From assembly GCA_934247335.1 (NCBI GenBank), contig CAKQJJ010000003.1:1-30974 (forward strand): a stretch of DNA of 30,974 bases, in the 5' to 3' direction. The number at the start of each line of letters is the position of its first letter. The stretch's first letter is position 1. The position numbers and the translations under genes were made by a program. The stretch comes from an uncultured Clostridia bacterium. Lineage in GTDB: Bacteria > Bacillota > Clostridia > Christensenellales > Pumilibacteraceae. Positions 17,701 through 23,908 of this stretch are shown piece by piece. A model generated the notes under the pieces. That model was given only the letters and a program-made list of their open reading frames with translations, did no database searches and was not told where the DNA came from.

Positions 17701-18472
17701 GAAAGAAAAGGACGTTGCACTCGAAGAGAGAATTGCTGCACTTGAAAAATCCTGTTCCGAAGCCAATGCCGAACTCAAAAAGGCAATAGAAAAGGTTCAG
17801 GCAAACCTGGACAAAGCAATCGAAGATTTGAACGCAACTATCGCGGGAAACAAGAGTGACATTGAGGCAAAACTGAAAGCCGTAGACGACGCGTACAAAG
17901 CTGCGGATAAGCTGATCAATGCGGACATTACGGCATTGAAAGAAAAGGATACCGCGCTTGAAGCGAGAATAGCGGCGCTTGAAAAATCTTGCTCGGAAGC
18001 CAATGCCGAACTCAAAAAAGCAATAGAAAAGGTTCAGGAAAACTTGGACAAAGCAGTCGAAGACTTGAACGCGACGATTGCAGGAAATAAGAGTGACATT
18101 GAAGCAAAACTCAAAGCCGTAGATGACGCGTATAAAGCCGCGGATAAGTTGATCAATGCGGATATTACTGCGTTGAAAGAAAAGGATACCGCGCTCGAAG
18201 CGAGAATTGCCGCGCTTGAAAAGTCATGTTCCAAAGCAAATGCCGAACTCAAAAAGGCAATAGAAAAGGTTCAGGAAAACCTGGATAATTTGGAGCGTCA
18301 GTTGGAAGAAAAGGATAAACAGCTGGAAAGCAGCCTTAACGCGCTGATTGCAGCCAACGACAAGAACGCGCTTATTTGTTTGATTATCAATATTATTCTC
18401 GGCATTGCCGTAGCGGCGTTGATCGTTTTGCAGATCGTCAAAGCGGTTAATAAAAAGAAATCGAAAGAATAA
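11711..18472 (+). CDS. Giant InlB-repeat surface protein with repetitive coiled-coil stalk and C-terminal membrane anchor
   Basis: 2253 residues; ATG follows AAAGGAG. A signal peptide spans about 1-34 (ends PVTAYA). Residues 37-230 are a unique strand-rich domain, possibly ligand-binding. An Ig-like domain (about 231-345) and a small beta domain (about 354-434) follow. Residues about 435-1388 hold 11 InlB B/Listeria-Bacteroides-type repeats (YTFLGW, LYAVW endings). They are interrupted once by a different segment (nt about 14451-14650). From about 1389 the protein is helical, then nine 79-residue repeats (1473-2183) form a Lys/Glu/Ala-rich coiled-coil stalk. The end is a membrane helix (about 2220-2242) and a KKKSKE tail, with no LPxTG motif. 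It is probably an adhesin or cell-envelope protein held by its C-terminus, with the InlB-type part at the tip. It diverges from a two-component system that may control it. Confidence 0.9.
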   Translation: MKRKISFIGMAAFVMALCLTATVLCFGAPVTAYAKRSNQGTDTTDEWSGKVQTGNLITIGKGSLVDQGWNLGEQSDQINSNAVWYEDADLDTEEYDWGIRALKSSDDIGLKDYTKGVWYPITLSEADRVKANKGDLKVYAWARYYKQTAATHYISLKVFFYDEKGTQLDCKSIEKKADESAQLLSIVGGYTVPKNTASMRYYVSNWGSLSARPFIGELHCSLWDQAGPRSENETLDNSKITDVTNNIAIAGDTVKYYVEFDEKISVESFGTSTIELDGNRIDATVTPSLITENGKGKICYTFVLPELDSSGTLTFGRVSGLSVKDEGGNSYLYSCSALPSKTSKYYKTMNVSASMTNLTFTGKTEATYLTDYTATVKANTGYDLPASVSIKVGGAAIASAGYSYDKTTGVITVKGKYISGDISVSASGVAKKTTVTFDRRSGTGGSLNATATYDAAMPTIDIPSLKGYTFTGYYSKANGQGIKYYDEKGKSAKNCDFYTSTVLYANWVANSYTVKYNENKPASASSAVTGTTPDSAHTYDKESALSTNGYSLTGWTFLGWARTKSATSPDFSSGEKVLNLTDKNGAVVTLYAVWQANSYTLTFDTVGGSFAESVSVRYDGALPAVSTPTRKGYNFGGYFTKPGGVGTKYYDPEGNATVSAYKTVGDTRLYAYWTPISYNIEFYSEGKYVGVIKNVVYGSMKLPSAEDIGIERDHYNFVGWNIYDNQNWAMYFANTAYNTGLAGVEGETVTLYAAWAEKSRYTINFDSNGGTGAPATEQVYEGETITLSDLVPARKNYTFLGWSDDVNATQAKYLPGGEFTMGGSGVTLYAVWKHNPSLTYDANGGKFALPAERSYPVAGERVEITSAEPSYEGYSFIGWSENKNASSASYRAGDRFIMPDGDTVLYAVWRKTEYVVTVSAPDGYSVTGLKEAYFYGETVTFDVTGAKPKVYVDGARKEEGADGLYSFVITGNSNIFVADGSRLSVIYSPNGGYDAPSDNNAYNAESIALISEETPTRTGYSFRGWSTREYAVDVEYSSGGALELADEDVMLYAVWEANVYTISYDANGGTGSMDDGEFSYGTVGALSGNTFEKVGHTFLGWALSVNGEVVYGDGVSVADLCSVNNGNVTLYAVWDQTVTEITFRSDDGTEIASPMSVAYGEELTSEGLVVPARTGYIFNGYRTQREGLGELIFDAELNVATGGYWNKNVRTLTLYPHWTPISYTVIYMDGQKEAGRYTAVYDKAFKLTSAASLGITAKEGYRFVGWSASPSGLTVSYADEQNITASLSHTDGEQVFVYAVFAENQAYSVIYYANGGSNAPVDNNLYFAGDTVFFADMIPEREGYVFCGWSYDPNNDTVDFPYANSKFTVESVEMREGGLSLYAVWKLEGESLTEQIEAIKAKGETLADEIESLKSADGDLSDKLTQLGSALKDAQDAIDSLGDTYVTHEELETAVNNVKALIEQAKTALQEKIEKVQENLDKAVDDLSTTIEENKNDIEAKLKAVDEVYKAAKELINADITALKEKDTALEERIAALEKSCSEANAELKKAIEKVQANLDKAIEDLNATIAGNKSDIEAKLKAVDDAYKAADKVINADITALKEKDVALEERIAALEKSCSEANAELKKAIEKVQENLDKAIEDLNATIAGNKSDIEAKLKAVDDAYKAADKVINADITALKEKDTALEARIAALEKSCSEANAELKKAIEKVQENLDKAIEDLNATIAGNKSDIEAKLKAVDDAYKAADKVINADITALKEKDTALEARIAALEKSCSEANAELKKAIEKVQENLDKAIEDLNATISGNKSDIESKLKAVDDAYNAADKLINADITALKEKDTALEARIAALEKSCSEANAELKKAIEKVQENLDKAIEDLNATISGNKSDIEAKLKAVDDAYKAADKVINADITALKEKDVALEERIAALEKSCSEANAELKKAIEKVQENLDKAIEDLNATISGNKSDIEAKLKAVDDAYKAADKVINADITALKEKDVALEERIAALEKSCSEANAELKKAIEKVQANLDKAIEDLNATIAGNKSDIEAKLKAVDDAYKAADKLINADITALKEKDTALEARIAALEKSCSEANAELKKAIEKVQENLDKAVEDLNATIAGNKSDIEAKLKAVDDAYKAADKLINADITALKEKDTALEARIAALEKSCSKANAELKKAIEKVQENLDNLERQLEEKDKQLESSLNALIAANDKNALICLIINIILGIAVAALIVLQIVKAVNKKKSKE
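16127..18259 (+). repeat. Nine tandem 237-bp repeats encoding 79-residue coiled-coil units
   Basis: Units begin at 16127, 16364, 16601, 16838, 17075, 17312, 17549, 17786 and 18023; a partial tenth starts at 18260. All stay in frame. Unit 1 is the most diverged; units 3 and 4 encode identical protein, as do 6 and 7. Each unit has one Cys (unit residue 69). Units 6 and 7 are identical in DNA over roughly their first 170 bp. Confidence 0.97.
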
Positions 18473-18490
18473 ATTGACAAAAAGGAACCC

Positions 18491-18541
18491 AAAAAGTCGG
18501 TTATTTTGCTTGAAAACAAGCAGAACAGCCGACTTTTTTTA
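18491..18541 (+). terminator. Terminator after the giant surface protein gene
   Basis: Outer 10-bp stem AAAAAGTCGG/CCGACTTTTT (18491-18500 with 18529-18538) encloses an inner TGCTTG/CAAGCA hairpin; a T-run follows. Confidence 0.9.
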
Positions 18542-18607
18542 GTTTTGTTTTATTTTGGTGGAAGTAAAAAATGTCAAAAGAGTGTGGAACAGCCAAATTA
18601 TTCTTAC

Positions 18608-18635
18608 TGTAGGGACAGACGTCCTCGGCTGTCCG
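18608..18635 (-). repeat. REP-like palindromic element, copy 1 (inverted)
   Basis: Diverged reverse-complement copy of the 28-bp units at 18749 and 18840 (three to four changes). It is followed by a GC-rich hairpin GGGAGGGG-AAA-CCCCTCCC at 18647-18665. I see no gene from 18473 to 19185; an open frame at 18555-18896 is built entirely from these repeats. Confidence 0.75.
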
Positions 18636-18748
18636 AATAGAACGGCGGGAGGGGAAACCCCTCCCCTACGATATAAGGTCATGAGTTTATGTCAAAACGG
18701 AATTATCCTATTTATAATATATCACTTGCTTTTACTGCAAACCACGAT

Positions 18749-18776
18749 CGGACAGTCGGGGACGCCTGTCCCTACA
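18749..18776 (+). repeat. REP-like palindromic element, copy 2
   Basis: 28-bp unit with internal arms GGACAG and CTGTCC. It is identical to the copy at 18840. Between the two copies lies a second hairpin, CACGGC-AA-GCCGTG, and a CT/GGAG-rich segment ending in GGGCGAGGC. Confidence 0.8.
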
Positions 18777-18839
18777 TTTACCCTCTCCGTCACGGCAAGC
18801 CGTGCCACCTCTCCCGGAGGGCGAGGCTTTAAAAAGGCG

Positions 18840-18867
18840 CGGACAGTCGGGGACGCCTGTCCCTACA
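18840..18867 (+). repeat. REP-like palindromic element, copy 3
   Basis: Exact direct copy of 18749-18776, 91 bp away, again followed by ATT. The perfect match between copies 2 and 3 indicates recent duplication or gene conversion. Confidence 0.8.
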
Positions 18868-18946
18868 TTAAGATAATATGCTTTGTCTCAAAATAAAGAC
18901 TTTTTTCATAGGACGGGCTTTAAATACGTTTAACAAGCAAATGAAA

Positions 18947-18989
18947 AAGGCTGGTTTTTCCACTATATTTAAGCAGAAGAACCAGCCTT
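18947..18989 (-). terminator. Terminator for the leftward ABC exporter operon
   Basis: 10-bp stem AAGGCTGGTT/AACCAGCCTT (18947-18956 with 18980-18989). On the minus strand it is followed by a T-run. It lies about 200 bases beyond the last ABC gene stop. Confidence 0.6.
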
Positions 18990-19050
18990 GATATTAACTT
19001 CCACATTAGCCAAAAAGTTTTTTGCCCCACTTTTTCCAAAAAGCGCGGTG
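18986..19050 (-). repeat. Direct repeat downstream of the ABC exporter, copy A
   Basis: Shares its order of segments (CCTTGATA, ACTTCCACA, AAAAGTTTTTTGCCCC, AAAAAGCGCGGTG) with 19094-19161, with several substitutions and a few indels. Confidence 0.6.
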
Positions 19051-19093
19051 TTTGTTTTTATAAAAAACGCAAAGCAAAAGCAGAATATTCAGC

Positions 19094-19184
19094 CCTTGAT
19101 ACTACTTCCACACCAAAACTCAAAAGTTTTTTGCCCCGCTTTTTTACAAAAAAGCGCGGTGCCTACTTTTTTACAAAAAAGCAG
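19094..19184 (-). repeat. Direct repeat copy B with two A/T-stem hairpins
   Basis: Copy B of the 18986 repeat (19094-19161), containing the palindrome CGCTTTTTT-AC-AAAAAAGCG (19137-19156). A second hairpin of the same kind (19163-19184) abuts the ABC gene stop. Read on the minus strand, these hairpins could act as first terminators or protect the mRNA 3' end. Confidence 0.6.
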
Positions 19185-19185
19185 G

Positions 19186-20964
19186 TTATTTCTGGAACTG
19201 AACCGAGTAGAGATTGTAATAGAATCCGCGCTTTTCCATAAGCGTTTCGTGATTGCCCTGCTCGATGACGTTGCCGTCTTTCATTACGAGAATAATATCG
19301 GCTTCGCGAATGGTGGACAGACGATGCGCGACGATAAACGACGTTTTGCCCTTGGTCGCGGCGGCAAACGCGTCCTGAATTTTAAGCTCGGTGCGCGTGT
19401 CGATGGAAGAGGTAGCCTCGTCAAGGATAAGAAGATCGGGGTGAACGAGCAGCACTCTCGCAATGCACAAAAGCTGCTTTTGTCCCTGCGAAATGTTTCC
19501 GCCGTCCTCGGTCATCACGGTGTCGTAGCCTTCGGGCAGGCGCATGATAAACGAGTGAATGTGCGCTTTTTTAGCCGCTTCGACAACCTCGTCCATGGTG
19601 GCGTCGGGCTTACCGTAGGAAATATTGTCGAACACCGTGCCTTTTTTAATCCAGGTGTCCTGCAACACCATTCCGAACGCACGGCGATATCCGTCGCGGT
19701 TAAACGAGCGGATCTCGGTGCCGTCCAGTCTGATTTCGCCGCTGTTCACGTCGTAGAATCGCATCAGAAGATTGATAAGCGTGGTCTTGCCGCAGCCGGT
19801 TGGACCCACTATCGCGATTTTCTGACCGCTTTTAACCGAAAGATTGAAGTTTTCGATAAGCGGGCGGGCGGGATCGTAGCTGAAACAAACGGACGAAAAA
19901 TCCATGTTTCCGCAAACATTTTCGGGCGAAGGGAGCGCGCTCTCGTCGGGCAACTCTTTTTCTTCAAGCAGATCGAATACGCGTTTTGCTCCGCTCAGCG
20001 CGGTCTGAACTTCGGTTATTACGCCGGTAATTTCGTTAAACGGCTTGGTGTACTGGTTTGCGTAGGAGAGCGTGCAGGACAGTCCGCCCACGGTAAGGCT
20101 CGTCATGCTTATGCCGAAAACTACAGGGCTACTGCCCTGAATGACGATATATGCGCCCAGCGCCGCCACCGCAAGATAAATTATCGCGTTGATAAAGCGG
20201 GTGGAGGGGTTTATAAGCGCGGAGAAGAACGCCGCGTCCTGACCGTATTTTTTCATGCGTACGTTTACGTCGGCAAATTTTTCTTCCACGTATTCCTTTT
20301 TATTGAACAGGCGTATCATCTTCTGATTGCCCACCGTTTCGTTGAGCAGCGAACTCATTTCGCCGCGCGTTTTAGCCTGATTGGCAAACGAATCGTGACA
20401 GCCCTTTGCGATAAAGTACGCCACGAACAGCGATATGGGAGTGAGCAGAACCACCGCAACGGCGATAAGCCAGTTTTGCAGCAGCATGAATATAAGCGTG
20501 CCGATTATCGTGATTATTCCGGTAAACAACTGCTGAAAGCCTTGCAGCAGTCCGTCGGAAATCTGGTCGATGTCGTTTACGAGTACCGACAGCACGTCGC
20601 CGCGCTTGTGCGAATCGATAAAGCTTACCGGCACCGCGTGGATTTTGGCAAAGGCGTTTTTGCGAAGGTCGCCGATTGCGCGGTAGGAGGCAACGTTGAT
20701 AAAGTACGAAGCCAGATACTGGAACAGGAACGCCGCTCCTATGCTTATGGCAAGCAGAATTATATAATAGGTTACTTTCTCGAAATCCACGTCGTTTACG
20801 CCGACTATGCAGTCAACCGCGTAGCCGATGATAACGGGCGCAAACAGCGTTGCAATCACCTGAAACAGCGAACATATAAGCGCGATTACGATAAACGCCA
20901 CGTGAGGCTTGATGTAGCCGAGCAGCTTTTTTACGGTACGGTCTTTTGTCTTTACGCGTTTCAT
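19186..20964 (-). CDS. ABC exporter half-transporter (membrane domain plus ATPase), catalytically competent subunit
   Basis: 592 residues. Six membrane helices (about 15-320) are followed by an ATPase domain. Walker A is GPTGCGKTT (387-395), Walker B LLILDEATSS has the catalytic Glu, and the switch His is in IVAHRLST. The signature motif is degenerate: ISQGQ instead of LSGGQ. Paired with the upstream half-transporter, this gives one normal and one degenerate ATP site, as in heterodimeric exporters such as BmrCD and TM287/288. Translation is coupled to the first gene by an ATGA overlap, with GAGGAGG before the start. It probably exports drugs, lipids or peptides; the substrate is unknown. Confidence 0.92.
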   Translation of the reverse strand: MKRVKTKDRTVKKLLGYIKPHVAFIVIALICSLFQVIATLFAPVIIGYAVDCIVGVNDVDFEKVTYYIILLAISIGAAFLFQYLASYFINVASYRAIGDLRKNAFAKIHAVPVSFIDSHKRGDVLSVLVNDIDQISDGLLQGFQQLFTGIITIIGTLIFMLLQNWLIAVAVVLLTPISLFVAYFIAKGCHDSFANQAKTRGEMSSLLNETVGNQKMIRLFNKKEYVEEKFADVNVRMKKYGQDAAFFSALINPSTRFINAIIYLAVAALGAYIVIQGSSPVVFGISMTSLTVGGLSCTLSYANQYTKPFNEITGVITEVQTALSGAKRVFDLLEEKELPDESALPSPENVCGNMDFSSVCFSYDPARPLIENFNLSVKSGQKIAIVGPTGCGKTTLINLLMRFYDVNSGEIRLDGTEIRSFNRDGYRRAFGMVLQDTWIKKGTVFDNISYGKPDATMDEVVEAAKKAHIHSFIMRLPEGYDTVMTEDGGNISQGQKQLLCIARVLLVHPDLLILDEATSSIDTRTELKIQDAFAAATKGKTSFIVAHRLSTIREADIILVMKDGNVIEQGNHETLMEKRGFYYNLYSVQFQK

Positions 20965-22694
20965 ACTCTGTCCTCCTCGGCAACCTGAGAATTGTAAATT
21001 TCACGATATTCGGGGCAGGAAGCAAGCAGTTCGTCGTGTTTGCCCGCCCCCACTATCGCGCCGTCGTCCATCACCAGAATAAGATCCATTGCCTGCATGG
21101 AAGTGGCGCGCTGGGAAATGACCACGGTGGTCATGCCTTGGCAGTCTTCCCGGAGCGCTTTTCTGAGCGCCGCGTCGGTTGCAAAGTCCAGCGCCGACGA
21201 ACTATCGTCCAGAATGAGAATATCCGGCTTTCCCACGAGCGCGCGGGCAACGTTGAGTCGCTGTTTCTGACCGCCGGAGAAGTTGTTTCCGCCTTCCACG
21301 ACCGGCTCGTCCAGCCCGCCCGGCTTTTTGCTTACGAATTCGTACGCCTGAGCGGTTTTTATCGCGGCGATAAGCTCGTCGTCGCTTGCGGTGGGCTTGC
21401 GCCACAACAGATTGCTTTTAATCGTGCCGGAGAACAGCACCGATTTTTGCATGGCAAAGCCGATAAGCGCGTTCTTTTCGGCGGCGGTGTACTGCGACAC
21501 GGGATGCCCGAACAGATTTATTTCGCCGTCCGTAACGTTGTACAAGCCCGCGATAAGCTGCACCAGCGTGCTTTTGCCGCTTCCGGTGCCGCCGACTATG
21601 CCGAGAGTCTGACCTTTTTCTATCGTGAAGTTGATGCCCGACAGAGTGTTTTTACTGTTGCCGGCGTATGCGAAGTCGAGATTTTTGACTTCGATTGCGG
21701 GCGCCGAATAGTCGGGATCGGCTCCGTCGCCGCCGAGACGGGACGAGGGAGTGGCAAACACTTCGTTTATGCGCTTTGCGCTTGCCGAAGCGCGGGAGAA
21801 AGTCACCACGAGGTTGGCAAGAACCGCAAGCGCTATCATTATCTGCGTGAGATAGTTTACGAGCGCTATTATCGAGCCCTGCGACAGATTGCCGTAATAA
21901 ACCTGCTTGCCGCCCAGCCACAGCACGAGAATAACCGCAACGTTGATGATGGCGTACGACGCGGGATTGGTGAGATTGCTCACTTTCCCGATAGCAATCG
22001 AAATCGCGGTCATCTTGTCGTTTTTCTCGTTGAATTCGGCTTTTTCGCGATCGCCGCGGGAGAACGCGCGAATTACTCTCACGCCGTTAAGATTTTCACG
22101 GACCGAAAGAGACACGTCGTCTAAAAGTCCTCTCGCAACGCCGTAAGCGCGGAAAGAGTGCGACATGATGAAGTACAGAATAATCGCGATGAGAAGCGAC
22201 GCGCCTATGAATATAAGCGAAAGCTTGGGCGCGATGGTAATCGCCATTATTATCGAGCCGATTACGACGAAGGGCGCGCGGGTAACCAGTCGGATAAACA
22301 TCGCCACGCCTTGCTGGCACTGAGTGGTGTCGCCCACAAGCCTGGTCATAAGCGACGGCGCTCCGAATTTGTCCACGTCCGCCTGCGACAGCGTGTTAAT
22401 GTGTTCGTACAAGCCTTTACGCAGGTTGGTGCCGAAGCCCATGGACGCGCGCGAAGCGAAGTATTGCGCAACCAGTGCGAATAAAAGACCCACCGCAGCC
22501 AGGACGAGCATATACACGCCGTATTTCGTCAGAAGCGAATAGTCGCCCGCTCTGCCGGCGGGTATCGCCTCGTCGATGATTTTTGCGACTACGACGGGCA
22601 CCAGCAGTTCGAGAATAGCTTCTACAAGCTTGAACAGCGGACCGAGAATGGTTTTAACCCGGTAGCCTTTGAGATAGGAAAGAAGTTTAAGCAT
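20961..22694 (-). CDS. ABC exporter half-transporter with degenerate ATPase site
   Basis: 577 residues from ATG 22694, which has GGAG eight bases upstream; a longer frame exists but has no better site. Six membrane helices are followed by an ATPase domain with Walker A GGTGSGKST (368-376) and a normal signature FSGGQ. After Walker B the catalytic Glu is replaced by Asp (LILDDSSSALD) and the switch His by Gln (VISQRATS). These changes mark the non-hydrolysing partner of a heterodimeric exporter, and they match the features I recall for TM287. It is the first gene of a two-gene operon. A promoter and a small dyad lie just upstream. Confidence 0.92.
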   Translation of the reverse strand: MLKLLSYLKGYRVKTILGPLFKLVEAILELLVPVVVAKIIDEAIPAGRAGDYSLLTKYGVYMLVLAAVGLLFALVAQYFASRASMGFGTNLRKGLYEHINTLSQADVDKFGAPSLMTRLVGDTTQCQQGVAMFIRLVTRAPFVVIGSIIMAITIAPKLSLIFIGASLLIAIILYFIMSHSFRAYGVARGLLDDVSLSVRENLNGVRVIRAFSRGDREKAEFNEKNDKMTAISIAIGKVSNLTNPASYAIINVAVILVLWLGGKQVYYGNLSQGSIIALVNYLTQIMIALAVLANLVVTFSRASASAKRINEVFATPSSRLGGDGADPDYSAPAIEVKNLDFAYAGNSKNTLSGINFTIEKGQTLGIVGGTGSGKSTLVQLIAGLYNVTDGEINLFGHPVSQYTAAEKNALIGFAMQKSVLFSGTIKSNLLWRKPTASDDELIAAIKTAQAYEFVSKKPGGLDEPVVEGGNNFSGGQKQRLNVARALVGKPDILILDDSSSALDFATDAALRKALREDCQGMTTVVISQRATSMQAMDLILVMDDGAIVGAGKHDELLASCPEYREIYNSQVAEEDRV

Positions 22695-22724
22695 ATTTTG
22701 CTCCGTAAGTTTACTTAGGCATAA

Positions 22725-22753
22725 ATAATACCACATTCTAAGCTAAAAGTAAA
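22725..22753 (-). promoter_or_regulatory. Promoter of the ABC exporter operon
   Basis: On the minus strand TTTACT (22748-22753), 17-bp spacer, TATTAT (22725-22730). Just downstream of the start point is a dyad TAAGT-TT-ACTTA (22706-22717), and AGTTTACTT recurs in inverted orientation across the promoter. This suggests a repressor site of the kind often found before drug exporters. No regulator gene is adjacent. Confidence 0.6.
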
Positions 22754-22782
22754 CTCATTTAACGCGTATGCGCGCGATAGGA

Positions 22783-22811
22783 TTGACGAAAAGAGATAAA
22801 TCTGCTATAAT
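22783..22811 (+). promoter_or_regulatory. Promoter of the NahK-like operon
   Basis: TTGACG (22783-22788), 17-bp spacer, TATAAT (22806-22811), close to full consensus, with the start codon 26 bases downstream. Confidence 0.8.
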
Positions 22812-22837
22812 TTACACCGTAAAAGCGGAGGCTTACG

Positions 22838-23908
22838 ATGACAGATAAAAAAATATTAAACTATTTCGATCTGCCCGGCGACAGTTACGAGTTGTCGCCC
22901 TACGGCAGCGGTCACATAAACGTAACGTACCTCGTTACGGGAGAGAATAACAAGTTCGTTCTGCAAAAGATAAACGACCGTATTTTTCCGGACGTGGACG
23001 GGCTTATGCGCAACGTTTCGTCGGTGTGCGATTTCAATACGGAGCAGGTGAAAAAACAGGGCGGCGACGTCAAACGTTGTTTAAGCCTTGTCCGCGCCAA
23101 GGACGGCGCAAGCTACGTTAAAACGGACGAGGGCTGTTTTCGCGTGTACAACTTCATCGAAAATACCGTCGCCATAAATATGCCGCTGTCGGCAGAGCAT
23201 TTCGGCGAGGGCGGAAAATGTTTTGCCCGTTTTGCCAAAAATCTCGCTTCTTTCGACGCAAGCACGCTTATAGACGTCATTCCGCACTTTCACGACACCG
23301 TGCGCCGCGTGGAAAATCTCGAAAAATCCGCGGCAAACAACGCCGTGGGACGACTTTCGGAAGTAGAAGAGCTGTACGACTTCGTGCTGTCGCGCAAGCA
23401 GTCGGCAGGGCTTATTCTGTCCGGCATGGAAAAAGGACTTATTCCGCTTCGCGTTACTCACAACGACACGAAATTCAACAACCTTCTGTTCGACGCGCAA
23501 ACCAAAAAGCCGGTTTCGGTAATCGACCTCGACACGGTTATGAAAGGCAGCATGCTGTACGACTTCGGCGACGCCGTTCGCACGGGCTGTAATTCCGCCG
23601 ACGAGGACGAAGCCGACCTTACCAAGGTTAAATTTTTAAAAGGCTACTACGACGCGTTTGAAAACGCCTATCTCGGAGTGTTCGGCGACGGCATTACCGC
23701 AGAAGAAAAACGCCTGCTCGGTTTTTCGTCCATGCTTATGACGTACGAGTGCGGCGCGAGATTTTTAACCGACTATCTGGACGGCGACGTATATTTTGCC
23801 GTTCACAAGCCAAAGCACAATCTGCTGCGCGCGAAAACACAGTTCAAGCTGGTTGAAGAGATGGAAAAAGTCTTCGGTGCGATGAATAGTTATTCGGAGG
23901 CGAAATAA
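22838..23908 (+). CDS. Phosphotransferase-family kinase, N-acetylhexosamine 1-kinase-like
   Basis: 356 residues with the aminoglycoside-phosphotransferase/choline-kinase fold. The nucleotide-binding front (YGSGHINVTYLV, FVLQKIN) and the motif order match NahK, the anomeric kinase for GlcNAc/GalNAc in the lacto-N-biose pathway. The catalytic loop is H208-N-D210 with N215 (THNDTKFNN), and the metal Asp lies in IDLDTV (D230/D232) followed by YDFGDAVR. The ATG follows GCGGAGG. It is the first gene of a compact operon with a PHP phosphoesterase, a membrane protein and a DJ-1 family protein. NahK activity is inferred by motif; another sugar or small-molecule kinase of this superfamily is possible. 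No lacto-N-biose phosphorylase is in the window. Confidence 0.82.
   Translation: MTDKKILNYFDLPGDSYELSPYGSGHINVTYLVTGENNKFVLQKINDRIFPDVDGLMRNVSSVCDFNTEQVKKQGGDVKRCLSLVRAKDGASYVKTDEGCFRVYNFIENTVAINMPLSAEHFGEGGKCFARFAKNLASFDASTLIDVIPHFHDTVRRVENLEKSAANNAVGRLSEVEELYDFVLSRKQSAGLILSGMEKGLIPLRVTHNDTKFNNLLFDAQTKKPVSVIDLDTVMKGSMLYDFGDAVRTGCNSADEDEADLTKVKFLKGYYDAFENAYLGVFGDGITAEEKRLLGFSSMLMTYECGARFLTDYLDGDVYFAVHKPKHNLLRAKTQFKLVEEMEKVFGAMNSYSEAK

Noticed and set aside
16234..18252. Series of similar minus-strand frames spaced 237 bp apart
   Set aside because: They are the antisense reading of the tandem coiled-coil repeats; low-complexity Ser/Ala/Phe and no start signals.
16127..18259. Regular repeats considered as a CRISPR array
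   Set aside because: Unit length is 237 bp with no short repeats or unique spacers, and every unit is in frame in a coding sequence.
18555..18896. Open frame after the giant surface protein
   Set aside because: Made almost wholly of REP-like palindromic units and terminator sequence; no ribosome binding site.
18988..20988. Long + strand open frame (about 660 codons)
   Set aside because: It lies antisense to the well-supported ABC exporter gene, has no ribosome binding site and encodes low-complexity His/Arg/Val-rich sequence with no motif.
20946..22124. + strand open frame of about 390 codons
   Set aside because: Antisense shadow of the first ABC gene; no domain features.
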